Positions 47,655 to 56,507 of a stretch of DNA of 60,045 nt are shown here, piece by piece (the stretch's first letter is position 1; every line of letters starts with the position of its first letter). A program made the translations under genes and the position numbers. Origin of the DNA: Bacteroidales bacterium UBA1189 (GTDB lineage: Bacteria; Bacteroidota; Bacteroidia; Bacteroidales; Bacteroidaceae); contig DBYJ01000040.1 in assembly GCA_002309805.1 (NCBI GenBank), forward strand, positions 1 to 60,045. The letters run 5' to 3'. The notes beneath the pieces are model-generated. The model saw only the letters and a program-made list of their open reading frames with translations, searched no databases and was not told the DNA's origin.

Positions 47655-48872
47655 ATGGCTACACAACTCTCGTTTTCGTGGGACTTGGATGTTCCTGAGG
47701 TCCGTCAGCGCTTACTGGTGACAGGCGCCAGCGGGTTCATCGGTTCGTTTATGGTCGAACGGGCACTGGAGAAGGGTTTCGACGTGTGGGCGGGCATCCG
47801 CAGCACCAGCAGCCGACGCTATCTCCAGGACGAGCGTATCCACTTCATCGAGCTGGACTATGCCAACGTCGACCATCTGCACAACCAGCTGCTGGACTTC
47901 AAGCGCGAGCAGGACGGACAGGGATGGGACTACATCATTCATTGTGCAGGAGCTACGAAATGCCCCAACAAGGAGGTGTTCTATCAGGTGAACTTTGTAG
48001 GAACAAGGAACTTCGTCGACGAGCTGATGCGCTGCCAGATGGTGCCAAGGCAGTTCATCTTCCTCAGCTCGCTGGGGGCCTGGGGGCCTCAACACGAACG
48101 TATGCCTCATCAGCCCATCACAGCTGATGACGAGCCGCAGCCTAATACGGCCTACGGCGTATCGAAGCTCTGTGTGGAGGAGTACCTGAAGGATGCCGAG
48201 CGGTTCCCGTGGGTGGTATTCCGCCCGACGGGCGTCTATGGCCCGCGCGACAAGGACTACCTGCTGATGGTACAGGGCATCCAACGGGGGTTTGACTTCG
48301 CCCTGGGTTTCAAGCATCAGGACATCACGTTCATCTACGTCCGCGACCTGGTGAAAGCCGTCTTCCTGGCGATTGAAAAAGAGGTAACGGAACGTGCCTA
48401 CTTTGTAGCCGACGGCGATGTGCATACCAGCAAGGACTTCTCGCAGCTGGTCAAGCGGGCATTGGACAAGCGCTTTGTCGTCCGCCTGACGGCACCGCTG
48501 TGGCTGGGCAGGGTGGCCTGTGCCACCGGCAGCCTCTACAGTCGACTGACGGGCAAAGCCGTCACACTGAACACCGACAAATATCGTATCCTCAGCCAAC
48601 GCAACTGGCTGTGCGACACCGAGCCTCTCGTCCGCGAACTGGGTTTCAAGGCCGACTACGACCTGGCCCGCGGCACCCGCGAGACCATCGCCTGGTACTT
48701 GGCCGAGGGCTGGCTGAAAACCAAGAAAGACCCCAAGGAACCGAAAACCCCAATAGTTCCCAGAGTCCTTAATACCCTTAAAAGCCTTAAGGTTAAGATT
48801 CCCCAAATCCTTAAAGACCTTAAGGAAAAGGCATCCAGCATCGTTAATCGCAAATCACCCCATCGTAAATAA
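47655..48872 (+). CDS. NAD-dependent epimerase/dehydratase family protein
   Basis: 405 residues of the extended SDR type. The nucleotide-binding motif is VTGASGFIGSFMVERAL (about 23-39); YGVSK carries the catalytic Tyr and Lys, with FLSSLGAWGP holding the Ser. RPTGVYGPRDKDYLLMVQGI is typical. The substrate, probably a nucleotide sugar or steroid-like compound, cannot be told. The last 45 residues (KEPKTPIVPRVLNTLKSLKV and onward) are Lys-rich, with low-complexity CCTTAAAG-type repeats in the DNA. ATG 47655 follows the -7 box; the ATG at 47604 is upstream of it. pepP follows after 6 bp. Confidence 0.82.
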   Translation: MATQLSFSWDLDVPEVRQRLLVTGASGFIGSFMVERALEKGFDVWAGIRSTSSRRYLQDERIHFIELDYANVDHLHNQLLDFKREQDGQGWDYIIHCAGATKCPNKEVFYQVNFVGTRNFVDELMRCQMVPRQFIFLSSLGAWGPQHERMPHQPITADDEPQPNTAYGVSKLCVEEYLKDAERFPWVVFRPTGVYGPRDKDYLLMVQGIQRGFDFALGFKHQDITFIYVRDLVKAVFLAIEKEVTERAYFVADGDVHTSKDFSQLVKRALDKRFVVRLTAPLWLGRVACATGSLYSRLTGKAVTLNTDKYRILSQRNWLCDTEPLVRELGFKADYDLARGTRETIAWYLAEGWLKTKKDPKEPKTPIVPRVLNTLKSLKVKIPQILKDLKEKASSIVNRKSPHRK

Positions 48873-48878
48873 ACCAAT

Positions 48879-50279
48879 ATGTTATTCTCCAAGGAAACCT
48901 ACATCCAACGTCGCGCCACGCTGCGCGAGAAGGTCGGCAGCGGCCTCATCGTCATTATGGGCAACAACGAGGCGCCCTGCAACTACCCTGCCAACGCCTA
49001 CGGGCCTCATCGCCAGGACTCATCGTTCCTCTATTTCTTCGGACAGCATCGCGAGGGGCTGGCTGGTGTCATCGATGCTGACACAGGCCAGGAATGGCTT
49101 CTCGGCGATGACATTGACATCGAGGACATCATCTGGACGGGCTTCGTTCCCTCTGTACACGACCTTGCTGAAGAGGCTGGTGTAGGCCAGTCGGCGCCTA
49201 TGGGCGAACTGAAGCGGCTCATCGACGGAGCGCGTGCCAAGGGCCAGACGGTACACTATCTGCCCCCCTATCGTCACGATACGATGATTCAGATTGCCGA
49301 CCTTATGGGTATCCATCCGCTGGAAACACGCGCTCGTGCCAGCGTGGCACTCATCAAGGCTGTGGTCGATATGCGTGCCGTGAAGTCTGCCGAGGAGATT
49401 GCCGAAATTGAGCGGGCTATGGCCATCGGCCACGCCATGCACACGGCGGCAATGAAGACTGTGCGACCTGGGAATACCGAGAAGGCCATTGCAGGACTGA
49501 TGGAGGGCATTGCCGTCAGCCGCGGTGCCAAGGTATCGTTCACCAGCATCGTTAGCCAACACGGCGAGATTTTCCACGGGTCGCCATCGCTTCGCCCATT
49601 GGAGGAGGGACGGCTGCTGCTCGTCGATGCAGGAGCAGAGACGGTAAACCACTACTGCTCGGACAACACGCGCGTAACGCCCGTCTCAGGCAAGTTCACC
49701 CGCAAGCAAAGGGATATCTACGACATTGTCGTAGCCTGCCACGACCTGGTGATAGCCAAGGCCCGTCCCGACGTCAAATGGATGGATATGCACTTGGATG
49801 TCTGCCGCCTGATGGCCGAACGACTTAAGGACCTGGGGCTTATGCGAGGCAACACGGACGATGCCGTGGCTGCTGGTGCTCACGCGATGTTCCTCCAGCA
49901 CGGACTGGGACACATGATGGGAATGGACGTCCACGATATGGAGGGTCTGGGTCAGGTCTATGTGGGCTTCGACGACGAGGTCCGTCCCAGCGAACAGTTC
50001 GGTACCAATTGCCTGCGCTGCGGACGACGCATCCAGCCTGGATGGGTGCTGACCGACGAGCCTGGCATCTACTTCATCCCCGCCCTGATGGACAAGTGGC
50101 GCGGCGAGGGACTCTACCGCGAGTTCATCAACTACGACCTCCTGGAAACCTACCGCGACTTCGGCGGCATCCGCCTGGAGGACGACTTGCTCATCACCGC
50201 CGACGGCTGCCGTGTGCTGGGCGAACAGATAATCCCCTACCACGCTGACGAGTTAGAGGCGTTTATAGCCAATAACTAA
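48879..50279 (+). CDS. pepP: Xaa-Pro aminopeptidase
   Basis: 466 residues of peptidase family M24B. The N-terminal creatinase-like domain (NYPANAYGPHRQDSSFLYFFGQ) precedes the pita-bread domain. Metal ligands appear in LLVDAGAETVNHYCSDNTR, HGLGHMMGMDVHDMEG, TDEPGIYF and RLEDDLLIT. It removes N-terminal residues before proline using two Mn or similar ions. It is cytoplasmic, lies 6 bp after the epimerase gene and ends before a long palindrome. Confidence 0.92.
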   Translation: MLFSKETYIQRRATLREKVGSGLIVIMGNNEAPCNYPANAYGPHRQDSSFLYFFGQHREGLAGVIDADTGQEWLLGDDIDIEDIIWTGFVPSVHDLAEEAGVGQSAPMGELKRLIDGARAKGQTVHYLPPYRHDTMIQIADLMGIHPLETRARASVALIKAVVDMRAVKSAEEIAEIERAMAIGHAMHTAAMKTVRPGNTEKAIAGLMEGIAVSRGAKVSFTSIVSQHGEIFHGSPSLRPLEEGRLLLVDAGAETVNHYCSDNTRVTPVSGKFTRKQRDIYDIVVACHDLVIAKARPDVKWMDMHLDVCRLMAERLKDLGLMRGNTDDAVAAGAHAMFLQHGLGHMMGMDVHDMEGLGQVYVGFDDEVRPSEQFGTNCLRCGRRIQPGWVLTDEPGIYFIPALMDKWRGEGLYREFINYDLLETYRDFGGIRLEDDLLITADGCRVLGEQIIPYHADELEAFIANN

Positions 50280-50308
50280 ATTCCTCTATTTATCGCAAGG
50301 GATAGAGA

Positions 50309-50350
50309 TTTTATTCGCCTGCGTTGAGAAATTAACGCAGGCGAATAAAA
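50309..50350. terminator. Perfect 17-bp inverted repeat between convergent genes
   Basis: TTTTATTCGCCTGCGTT (50309-50325) and AACGCAGGCGAATAAAA (50334-50350) with an 8-nt loop. It probably acts as a bidirectional terminator for pepP and the DUF3108 gene, although the T-runs are interrupted. Confidence 0.6.
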
Positions 50351-50404
50351 CTACAGATATTGATGTTCTTTCGTGGGGAAAAAGCCCTGAAAAGGGAACT
50401 TGCC

Positions 50405-51163
50405 TCAGCGCAGCTTTGCCTTGGCTGAGCCGAAGCGGAAGTTGATGTCAATCTGCACGGGGACGTGCTGTGCGGCAGTAGAGAGATAGAAGCGCAGCAC
50501 CTCTTTCTCCTCTTCCTTTGCTCCCTTGTTGGAGAGTATTGTCCCCTTCAGCGAGAAGGCGTGGCACTCCACCAGTCCGCCGCCCTCGGCCTTTATCTGC
50601 TGGCGGCCCAGATAGACCAGCGTCTGGCTCAGCACCTTCTTCGAGTCCACGATGGGGAACGTCAGGCGCTGCCCCACGTTGAGGTCGTCGAGGTCGAGAC
50701 TGCGGGCGTGAAGCATGATGCTGACCAGGTCGTAAGGCTGCTGTGAACCCGTCCATTGGTCCTCGCGCACGTGTCCGTCCACATAGTCCTTCCGCAGGTC
50801 CACCTTGTACTGCCCCTGCTGGGTTCGGCTATACCACGCCCGTTCCCACACCACGTCCTTGCCCTCGATGCAGTGCTTCTCGAAGAAGAGCGGCTCTCCC
50901 TTTCGCGACACCGTTGTCGTCAGCGTATCGCGCAGATAGTAAAGGTTATCCGCCGTCCCCGACGAGCTTGCCAGCAGCGTAGCCTCCACGGCTTCCTGCC
51001 CCTTGTAGGTGATGGGACGCGTTGTCAGGCTGGCTGTTCCCGCCTTAATCCACACGAATTTCCAGTTGAAGTATAGCGTATAGTCCAGCCGCTCGGTGGT
51101 GGCAGCCGACAGGGCCAGCCCCGCCCAGATGATGGCGACGATAGTAAATGCAATCCGTTTCAT
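50405..51163 (-). CDS. DUF3108 exported protein
   Basis: 252 residues with signal peptide MKRIAFTIVAIIWAGLALSA. The pattern TERLDYTLYFNWKFVWIKAGTASL and the VSIMLHARSLDLDDLNVGQRL block match DUF3108, a periplasmic beta-rich family. Function is unknown; lipid or lipopolysaccharide-related binding has been suggested for similar folds, which I cannot support here. It is the last gene of a minus-strand pair following the Ig-like lipoprotein. Confidence 0.75.
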   Translation of the reverse strand: MKRIAFTIVAIIWAGLALSAATTERLDYTLYFNWKFVWIKAGTASLTTRPITYKGQEAVEATLLASSSGTADNLYYLRDTLTTTVSRKGEPLFFEKHCIEGKDVVWERAWYSRTQQGQYKVDLRKDYVDGHVREDQWTGSQQPYDLVSIMLHARSLDLDDLNVGQRLTFPIVDSKKVLSQTLVYLGRQQIKAEGGGLVECHAFSLKGTILSNKGAKEEEKEVLRFYLSTAAQHVPVQIDINFRFGSAKAKLR

Positions 51164-51230
51164 GTCCTCTATTCTACGTTTTGATGGTTTCTATTTTGAC
51201 CCGATTCTGCTCCTGAGGTTTAATCATCTA

Positions 51231-51286
51231 AAGTTAAGTGTCAACTATGAACTATGAAACTCTTAACTATGAACTATGAAGTAAAC
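51231..51286. repeat. 7-bp array (AACTATG) between DUF3108 and Ig-like genes
   Basis: AACTATG AACTATG, then AACTCTT, then AACTATG AACTATG. It fills the space just beyond the stop codon of the Ig-like gene. Confidence 0.6.
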
Positions 51287-51287
51287 C

Positions 51288-53315
51288 CTATTTCTTCTTC
51301 TGTTTCTTCCGCTTCTGCTCCTCACGCTGCTGGTTCTTGCTCTTCCGCTCGCGCTTCTCCTTTTTGTTCTTCTTCAGGTCATCGGGTTTCTGCCGTTCGA
51401 TGGGCTTGGCAAGGGGGTCCCACTCTTCGGAATAGTCCCAGTTTTCGCGCATCTCGATGGCCTTGCCGTAGTAGAACACCCGTTCGGCCCGCCGACGGTC
51501 GTCCCACAGCCCCGTGTCCCACACGCCGTTGCCGTTGTCGTCAGCCAGCAGACGCACGTAGTAGGTGGCAGGCTTTACGAAGTAGAACTCGGCGCGTCCG
51601 TCGTCGTCCACTACCGCCTGACGGATGAGCTTGTCGCTCTTGTCAACCAGCTGCGCTATCAGCTGCCCGCCCGTCTGCTTGTCTGCCTGTTGACTGATGG
51701 GCCCCAATAGGGTGAGCACAAACGAGCTATACTTCTCCAACGAGTTGAACCTCAAGTTGGTGTCGGTCTTCTTCGAAGACAGCCCGTAGATGCCTGTGAA
51801 TGCTGCTGAGTCCAGCGTGAGCTTGTACTCCTCCTCAGGGCGCCACTCTGCCAGCAGCTCGTACGTCATCAGCTTCGCTTTCTGGCGACGGAACACAAAC
51901 GGCTCGTCCACCCACAGCGTATCGACCTTACGGACCAGGTGCAGCGCCGAGTCGTTGTACGATGCCAACGGCTCGTTCACCGTCACCGTCACTACCGCAT
52001 TGAGGTCCATCGACGACCCACCGTTTACCTTCACGGGTAGCACGGGGTCCTGCTTCTTCACCACAGTCGAATCGCCACGTTTCAGCCTCTTCTCCAGCTC
52101 TTTCTCCTCTTCCTTGCGTTTCTTGGCCTCCTCGGCAAGCTGCTTGGCACGTGTCTTCTTCGGCACCAGCCGCAGCGTGTCCGTCCGCGGCGACAGCAGC
52201 CCCAGCGTGTCCGTAGCCATATACGTCAGGCACATAGACAGCGTGTCCTGATAGTACACCAACGTGTCGCGCATCCAGTAGGTGATGGTATCGTTCCGCG
52301 GGTTTGCCTCCACGATGTAGGCCGAGTCGCCCTGCGGGAAGTTCAGCGGCTCAATGAGCGGCAGCGTGTCCGAGGGCGTGGAGAATATCAGGGTGAACTT
52401 GTTGAGCGCCGTACGCTCGTTCTTCACCAGATAACGGAACGTAGGTTCCTCAGTAAACGTCAGCAGCACAAGGTCTTCGGGAAGATAGTGTGTGACGGGC
52501 AGGATGCGAATCGTGTCGATGGTGAGCGAGTCAATCCACGTGGTGTCAGGCTCCATACGAACCTCCGTCCGCGGCACCACCAGCGAGTCGAGCCAGCCAA
52601 TGGCTTCCGCCTTCTGGTCGAAACGGAAGTTCTGGTTCATGTCCTTCAACGCATACGCCCTGTAACTGCCTGGCGCAATGCCACGTATCGTAAACCGTCC
52701 CTCAGCATCCGTGCGCGACACGCGTACGAAGGGCAGCGTGGTGAATGCCGAGTCGTCCAGTTCCTCGTGCAGTCCCACCAGCATTCCCTGCACGGGCTCC
52801 AGGTTCTGCGCATCCAGCACAGTCCCGCTCACAGCCAGGGTGTCGATAACCTCGCCCGTCGAAAAGGCAAAGGCAAAGTTTCCCAGCGGATTGCCCTCGT
52901 TGTTGTCCACGATGGCATCGTTGAAGTCGATGGTATAGGTGGTGTTCTCTTTCAACGAATCCTCGATGGAAACGGTGATTTTCTTACCCGAGGTCTTGAT
53001 GATGGGCTGCTGTACCTGCGGAGGCGAGACCACTATCTTCTCGCTCGCCTTCTCCAGCTTCACATACTCGTCGAACGACAGCGTCACCTTGCCGTCCTTC
53101 ACGTTCAAGGCCCCTCGTGCAGGCGTACTGCCCACGAAGACAGGCGGTGTCTCGTCATACGGCCCTCCGTCAGGGTTGCCAATCGACGCACATCCGCCCA
53201 GCACCATCAGCCCTGCCAAAACCAAACGGCTCCAGTTTTTCCTGCCCTTGCGTGACACAGCGTGACAGCGTGACACAGGGGTGTTTCCGTTGGACTTTAT
53301 GGGCGATTGGGCCAT
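51288..53315 (-). CDS. Large Ig-like (Big_5) domain lipoprotein
   Basis: 675 residues. A signal with lipobox is at RLVLAGLMVLGGCASIG (Cys about 42). It is followed by an Ig-like domain (DETPPVFVGSTPARGALNV to YVKLEKASEKIVVSPP), a carboxypeptidase-regulatory-like domain (GTVLDAQNLEPVQGMLVGL, GRFTIRGIAPGSYRAYALKD), a charged coiled stretch (AKKRKEEEKELEKRLKRG) and a second C-terminal domain set. The tail is Lys/Arg-rich. It is probably a surface or periplasmic structural protein; no function is known. The N-terminus before the signal includes VSRCHAVSRK, encoded by GTGTCACG octamers, so the real start is uncertain. Confidence 0.7.
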   Translation of the reverse strand: MAQSPIKSNGNTPVSRCHAVSRKGRKNWSRLVLAGLMVLGGCASIGNPDGGPYDETPPVFVGSTPARGALNVKDGKVTLSFDEYVKLEKASEKIVVSPPQVQQPIIKTSGKKITVSIEDSLKENTTYTIDFNDAIVDNNEGNPLGNFAFAFSTGEVIDTLAVSGTVLDAQNLEPVQGMLVGLHEELDDSAFTTLPFVRVSRTDAEGRFTIRGIAPGSYRAYALKDMNQNFRFDQKAEAIGWLDSLVVPRTEVRMEPDTTWIDSLTIDTIRILPVTHYLPEDLVLLTFTEEPTFRYLVKNERTALNKFTLIFSTPSDTLPLIEPLNFPQGDSAYIVEANPRNDTITYWMRDTLVYYQDTLSMCLTYMATDTLGLLSPRTDTLRLVPKKTRAKQLAEEAKKRKEEEKELEKRLKRGDSTVVKKQDPVLPVKVNGGSSMDLNAVVTVTVNEPLASYNDSALHLVRKVDTLWVDEPFVFRRQKAKLMTYELLAEWRPEEEYKLTLDSAAFTGIYGLSSKKTDTNLRFNSLEKYSSFVLTLLGPISQQADKQTGGQLIAQLVDKSDKLIRQAVVDDDGRAEFYFVKPATYYVRLLADDNGNGVWDTGLWDDRRRAERVFYYGKAIEMRENWDYSEEWDPLAKPIERQKPDDLKKNKKEKRERKSKNQQREEQKRKKQKKK
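53250..53279 (-). repeat. GTGTCACG octamers before the Ig-like lipoprotein signal
   Basis: Minus-strand reading is CTGTGTCACGCTGTCACGCT then GTGTCACG; three TGTCACGC units with 8- or 10-bp spacing, in frame, encoding VSRCHAVSR. Confidence 0.65.
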
Positions 53316-53318
53316 CTG

Positions 53319-54437
53319 CTATCTCTTGTTACCTGATTTCCTGTTCTTCTTTTTCTTCTCTTCCTCAGCCTTCTGCAACGCCTTTATCCGCTCTTCCTCG
53401 CGCCTCACCTGCTGCGTCACACGGTCCACCAGCTCCTCGCCGTGCAGGTCCGTGTACAACACCCTGCGCTGCGGATTCAGCAACACATTGGCAGGCAGCT
53501 TCGTCACATTCAACTGACGCAGCATATCCAGGTTCCAGCCTTGGAAGCCATTGCCTTGCGTCCACGTCAGCGAGTCCTCACGAACGGCTTTCAGCCACGC
53601 CTCCCGCTCATTGTCCAGACTCACGCCCAGCACGGCAAACGGACGTCCACGGAACGAGTCAACCAGCGCGCGGTACTCCTCTTGCCCCCGACGGCTCTCC
53701 TCGTTCCACGAAGCCCAGAACGTCACCAGCATACACGTGTCGCGGAAGGTATTTGTATTCAACACCTTCCCGATGGTATCCCTCAAGTTGTAGTTGCTCA
53801 GCACCAAGCCCGAGCTGCTGTTTCTCAGTCCGTTCAGGCGGTTTTTCAAATCCACTACCTGCGGATTGTCCTGCAGGTTGCCGCTCATCTTGTTCATCAT
53901 TCCGCGGATGTCGCTCACGCTCGGATTCTCCGTCCTGACAAACCGCTCCTGAAGCAGCCACACCGACATCTCGTCATACGGATGCGCCGTGATGAAAGTG
54001 TCCGCCAGATGTTGTATTGCTCTTTGGCTCAGCACCGTGTCGCGCAGCAATGCCCTCCACTCCTCCAGCAAGGCGTTCTGCCTTCCGCCGTGTATCGTCA
54101 GCCAGCCCTCGGCAGCAGTGTCGCCTTCCAGCGTCGTCGTCACACCCCGTTCGGCAAACAACATCTCGCGGTGTCCGTTCGGGAATGCCACCCACAGCGG
54201 CGTCACCGTGTCTGGCGCGAACGTGAACGTCCACTTTCCCCGTCGGCCCACCACTGTATCGACCTTGTCGAACCACTCATCGGCGCCATAGACTATCAAC
54301 GTGTCACCTCCTGCTTTTGCCACGTCAGCATGCAGCACAAACCGCCCGCTCCTGCTATGGCAACTACACAGCAGCAGCACCATTATCAGTAAACCCAGAA
54401 TGCTCTGAGCAGCCGTGACACCGTGACACCGTGACAT
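53319..54437 (-). CDS. Thioredoxin-like (DUF4369/TlpA-type) lipoprotein lacking CxxC
   Basis: 372 residues. The signal ends VLLLCSCHSRSG, a lipobox. A DUF4369-type N-terminal domain is followed by a thioredoxin/AhpC fold with MLVTFWASWNEESRRGQEEY, LGVSLDNEREAW and LPANVLLNPQRRVLY. In active TlpA proteins the motif is WASWCxxC; both Cys are replaced here (WNEES), so redox activity is unlikely. The tail is Lys-rich. The start codon and the next codons (MSRCHGVT) are made of TGTCACGG octamers, so the true start may lie a little further in. Four bp separate it from the Ig-like gene. Confidence 0.78.
   Translation of the reverse strand: MSRCHGVTAAQSILGLLIMVLLLCSCHSRSGRFVLHADVAKAGGDTLIVYGADEWFDKVDTVVGRRGKWTFTFAPDTVTPLWVAFPNGHREMLFAERGVTTTLEGDTAAEGWLTIHGGRQNALLEEWRALLRDTVLSQRAIQHLADTFITAHPYDEMSVWLLQERFVRTENPSVSDIRGMMNKMSGNLQDNPQVVDLKNRLNGLRNSSSGLVLSNYNLRDTIGKVLNTNTFRDTCMLVTFWASWNEESRRGQEEYRALVDSFRGRPFAVLGVSLDNEREAWLKAVREDSLTWTQGNGFQGWNLDMLRQLNVTKLPANVLLNPQRRVLYTDLHGEELVDRVTQQVRREEERIKALQKAEEEKKKKNRKSGNKR
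54412..54437 (-). repeat. TGTCACGG octamers forming the start of the TlpA-like gene
   Basis: Three exact 8-bp units (complement CCGTGACA) run to 54436; the ATG is made of A plus the first TG of a unit. Confidence 0.7.
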
Positions 54438-54474
54438 TATCTCTTAACTCTTGATTCTTAACGCTAAACTAAAA

Positions 54475-56277
54475 TTATCTGGCAGCTCTCTTCCGTTCGA
54501 GCGCATCAAGGATGATTTTCCTCATTCGCATCGACTTGGGCGTCACTTCCACGTACTCGTCTTCCTTGATATACTCCAGCGCCTCCTCCAACGAGAAGAT
54601 GACGGGCGGCGCAATATGTGCTTTCTCATCAGCACCGCTGGCGCGCATATTCGTCAGCTGCTTGCTCTTCGTCACATTGATTACCAAGTCGTTATCGTGG
54701 ACATGTTCGCCCACCACCTGGCCTGCATAGACCTCCTCCTGCGGATGGATGAAGAACTTGCCGCGGTCCTGCAGATGGTCGATGGCATAGGCAAACGCCG
54801 TGCCTGTCTCCATAGCCACCATCGAGCCGTTTGTACGCCGCTCAATGTCGCCCTTGTAGGGCTGATAGTTCTTGAAGCGATGCGCCATAATGGCCTCGCC
54901 TGCCGAAGCTGTCAACACGTTGGTACGCAGCCCGATGATGCCTCGTGACGGTATCTCAAACTCAATGTTGATACGGTCGCCCTGCGTGTCCATCAACAGC
55001 ATCTCACCCTTCCGACGCGTCACCATATCAATCATTTTCGACGCATACTCCTCGGGCACATTGATGGTCAGCTCCTCGATGGGCTCGCACCTGCGTCCGT
55101 CTATCTCCTTATAAATCACCTGCGGCTGGCCCACTTGCAGCTCATAGCCTTCGCGGCGCATCGTCTCGATAAGCACGCTCAGGTGCAGCACGCCACGCCC
55201 GTACACCGTCCATTTGTCCTCCTCGTCGCTCTTCGTCACACGCAGCGCCAGATTCTTCTCCAGCTCTCTGTCAAGCCTTTCCTGAATGTGGCGCGAGGTG
55301 ACAAACTTGCCCTCACGGCCGAAGAAGGGTGAGTCGTTGATGGTAAACAGCATCGACATCGTGGGCTCGTCAATGGCAATGGGCTCCAAGGCTTCGGGTG
55401 CTTCGGCATCGCAGATGGTGTCGCCTATCTCGAAGTGTTCCAAGCCGATAATGGCGCAGATATCGCCGCTGCCCACGCTCTCCGTGCGTCGGTGCGTCAT
55501 TCCTTCGAAGGTGTGCAGCTCCTTGATTTTCGCCTTCTCCTGCGAGCCGTCCCTGTGCACCAGTGTCACCGTCATTCCGTCCCTCAGCTCGCCTCTATGG
55601 ACACGTCCCACAGCAATGCGGCCCGTGTAGGGGCTGTAGTCGAGGCTCGTGATAAGCATCTGCGGAGTGCCCTCCAGCATCGGAGGCGCAGGGATATGCT
55701 CCACAATCTGGTCCAGCAGATAGGTGATGTCCGTCGTGGGCGTCTTCCAGTCGGCACCCATCCAGCCCTGCTTTGCCGAGCCGAACACCACGGGGAAGTC
55801 CAGTTGCTCCTCCGTAGCGTCAAGGGCAAACATCAGGTCGAACACCATCTCGTGCACCTCGTCAGGACGGCAGTTCGGCTTGTCCACCTTGTTTACCACA
55901 ACGATGGGTTTCAGTCCTATCTGCAGCGCCTTCTGCAACACGAATCGCGTTTGCGGCATCGGGCCCTCGAAGGCATCCACCAGCAGCAGGCAGCCGTCGG
56001 CCATATTCAGCACGCGCTCCACCTCACCGCCGAAATCGCTGTGTCCTGGGGTATCGATGATATTTATTTTCACGCCTTTATAAACGATGGAGACGTTCTT
56101 TGACAAAATCGTGATGCCCCTCTCGCGCTCCAGATCATTACTGTCCAGCACACACTCAGCGTCAGCCTTGTCATTCTTGAAAAGGTGTCCCGCCAGCATC
56201 ATCTTGTCCACCAGCGTCGTCTTGCCGTGGTCCACGTGGGCAATAATGGCAATGTTCCTGATATCCTGTTTCTCCAT
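54475..56277 (-). CDS. typA: Ribosome-associated GTPase TypA/BipA
   Basis: 600 residues starting MEKQDIRNIAIIAHVDHGKTTLVDKM. G motifs: AHVDHGKTT, the RGITILSKN switch, DTPGHSDFGGEVERVL and VVNKVDKPNC. EF-G-like domains and the TypA-specific C-terminal domain (GIIGLRTNVLTASAGEAIMAHRF, EYVEVTPKSMRMRK) follow. It aids ribosome assembly or translation under stress. An upstream ATG (56325) overlaps the -7 box, so 56277 is preferred. A 17-bp direct repeat straddles the start. rpsO is divergent. Confidence 0.96.
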   Translation of the reverse strand: MEKQDIRNIAIIAHVDHGKTTLVDKMMLAGHLFKNDKADAECVLDSNDLERERGITILSKNVSIVYKGVKINIIDTPGHSDFGGEVERVLNMADGCLLLVDAFEGPMPQTRFVLQKALQIGLKPIVVVNKVDKPNCRPDEVHEMVFDLMFALDATEEQLDFPVVFGSAKQGWMGADWKTPTTDITYLLDQIVEHIPAPPMLEGTPQMLITSLDYSPYTGRIAVGRVHRGELRDGMTVTLVHRDGSQEKAKIKELHTFEGMTHRRTESVGSGDICAIIGLEHFEIGDTICDAEAPEALEPIAIDEPTMSMLFTINDSPFFGREGKFVTSRHIQERLDRELEKNLALRVTKSDEEDKWTVYGRGVLHLSVLIETMRREGYELQVGQPQVIYKEIDGRRCEPIEELTINVPEEYASKMIDMVTRRKGEMLLMDTQGDRINIEFEIPSRGIIGLRTNVLTASAGEAIMAHRFKNYQPYKGDIERRTNGSMVAMETGTAFAYAIDHLQDRGKFFIHPQEEVYAGQVVGEHVHDNDLVINVTKSKQLTNMRASGADEKAHIAPPVIFSLEEALEYIKEDEYVEVTPKSMRMRKIILDALERKRAAR

Positions 56278-56296
56278 ATCCTGATATCCTGTTTCT
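56257..56296. repeat. 17-bp direct repeat across the typA start codon
   Basis: CCTGATATCCTGTTTCT occurs at 56257-56273 and again at 56280-56296, 23 bp apart, on either side of the ATG (56275-56277 complement). Confidence 0.8.
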
Positions 56297-56321
56297 TTTT
56301 CCTTGTTTTTAAAAAATCGGC

Positions 56322-56330
56322 GCAAAAGTA
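56322..56330 (-). promoter_or_regulatory. -7 box for typA
   Basis: The complement reads TACTTTTGC, 44 bp upstream of the typA ATG at 56277; it shows that the ATG at 56325 is not the start. Confidence 0.6.
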
Positions 56331-56422
56331 CTCATTTTTTCTGAAAACACGCGCGTACCTCTTTAAATTATAACAGCCTTTAACGTCTGCGCCGCGGAAA
56401 AACAAAAAAACTTATCAATTTA

Positions 56423-56454
56423 TTTGGTGGTTTGCCGAAGTTGCCGTACCTTTG
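56423..56454 (+). promoter_or_regulatory. Promoter of rpsO
   Basis: TTTG (56423-56426), a 20-bp spacer and TACCTTTG (56447-56454), 53 bp before the rpsO ATG. Confidence 0.8.
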
Positions 56455-56507
56455 CAGCCGCTTTTGAAAAAAGCAGTGTGTATTTTTTATTTAATTCAAA
56501 CAACATT

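Noticed and set aside
53442..54392. 316-codon plus-strand ORF opposite the TlpA-like gene
   Set aside because: His/Gln-rich shadow frame without start signals; the lipoprotein on the other strand has a clear signal and fold.
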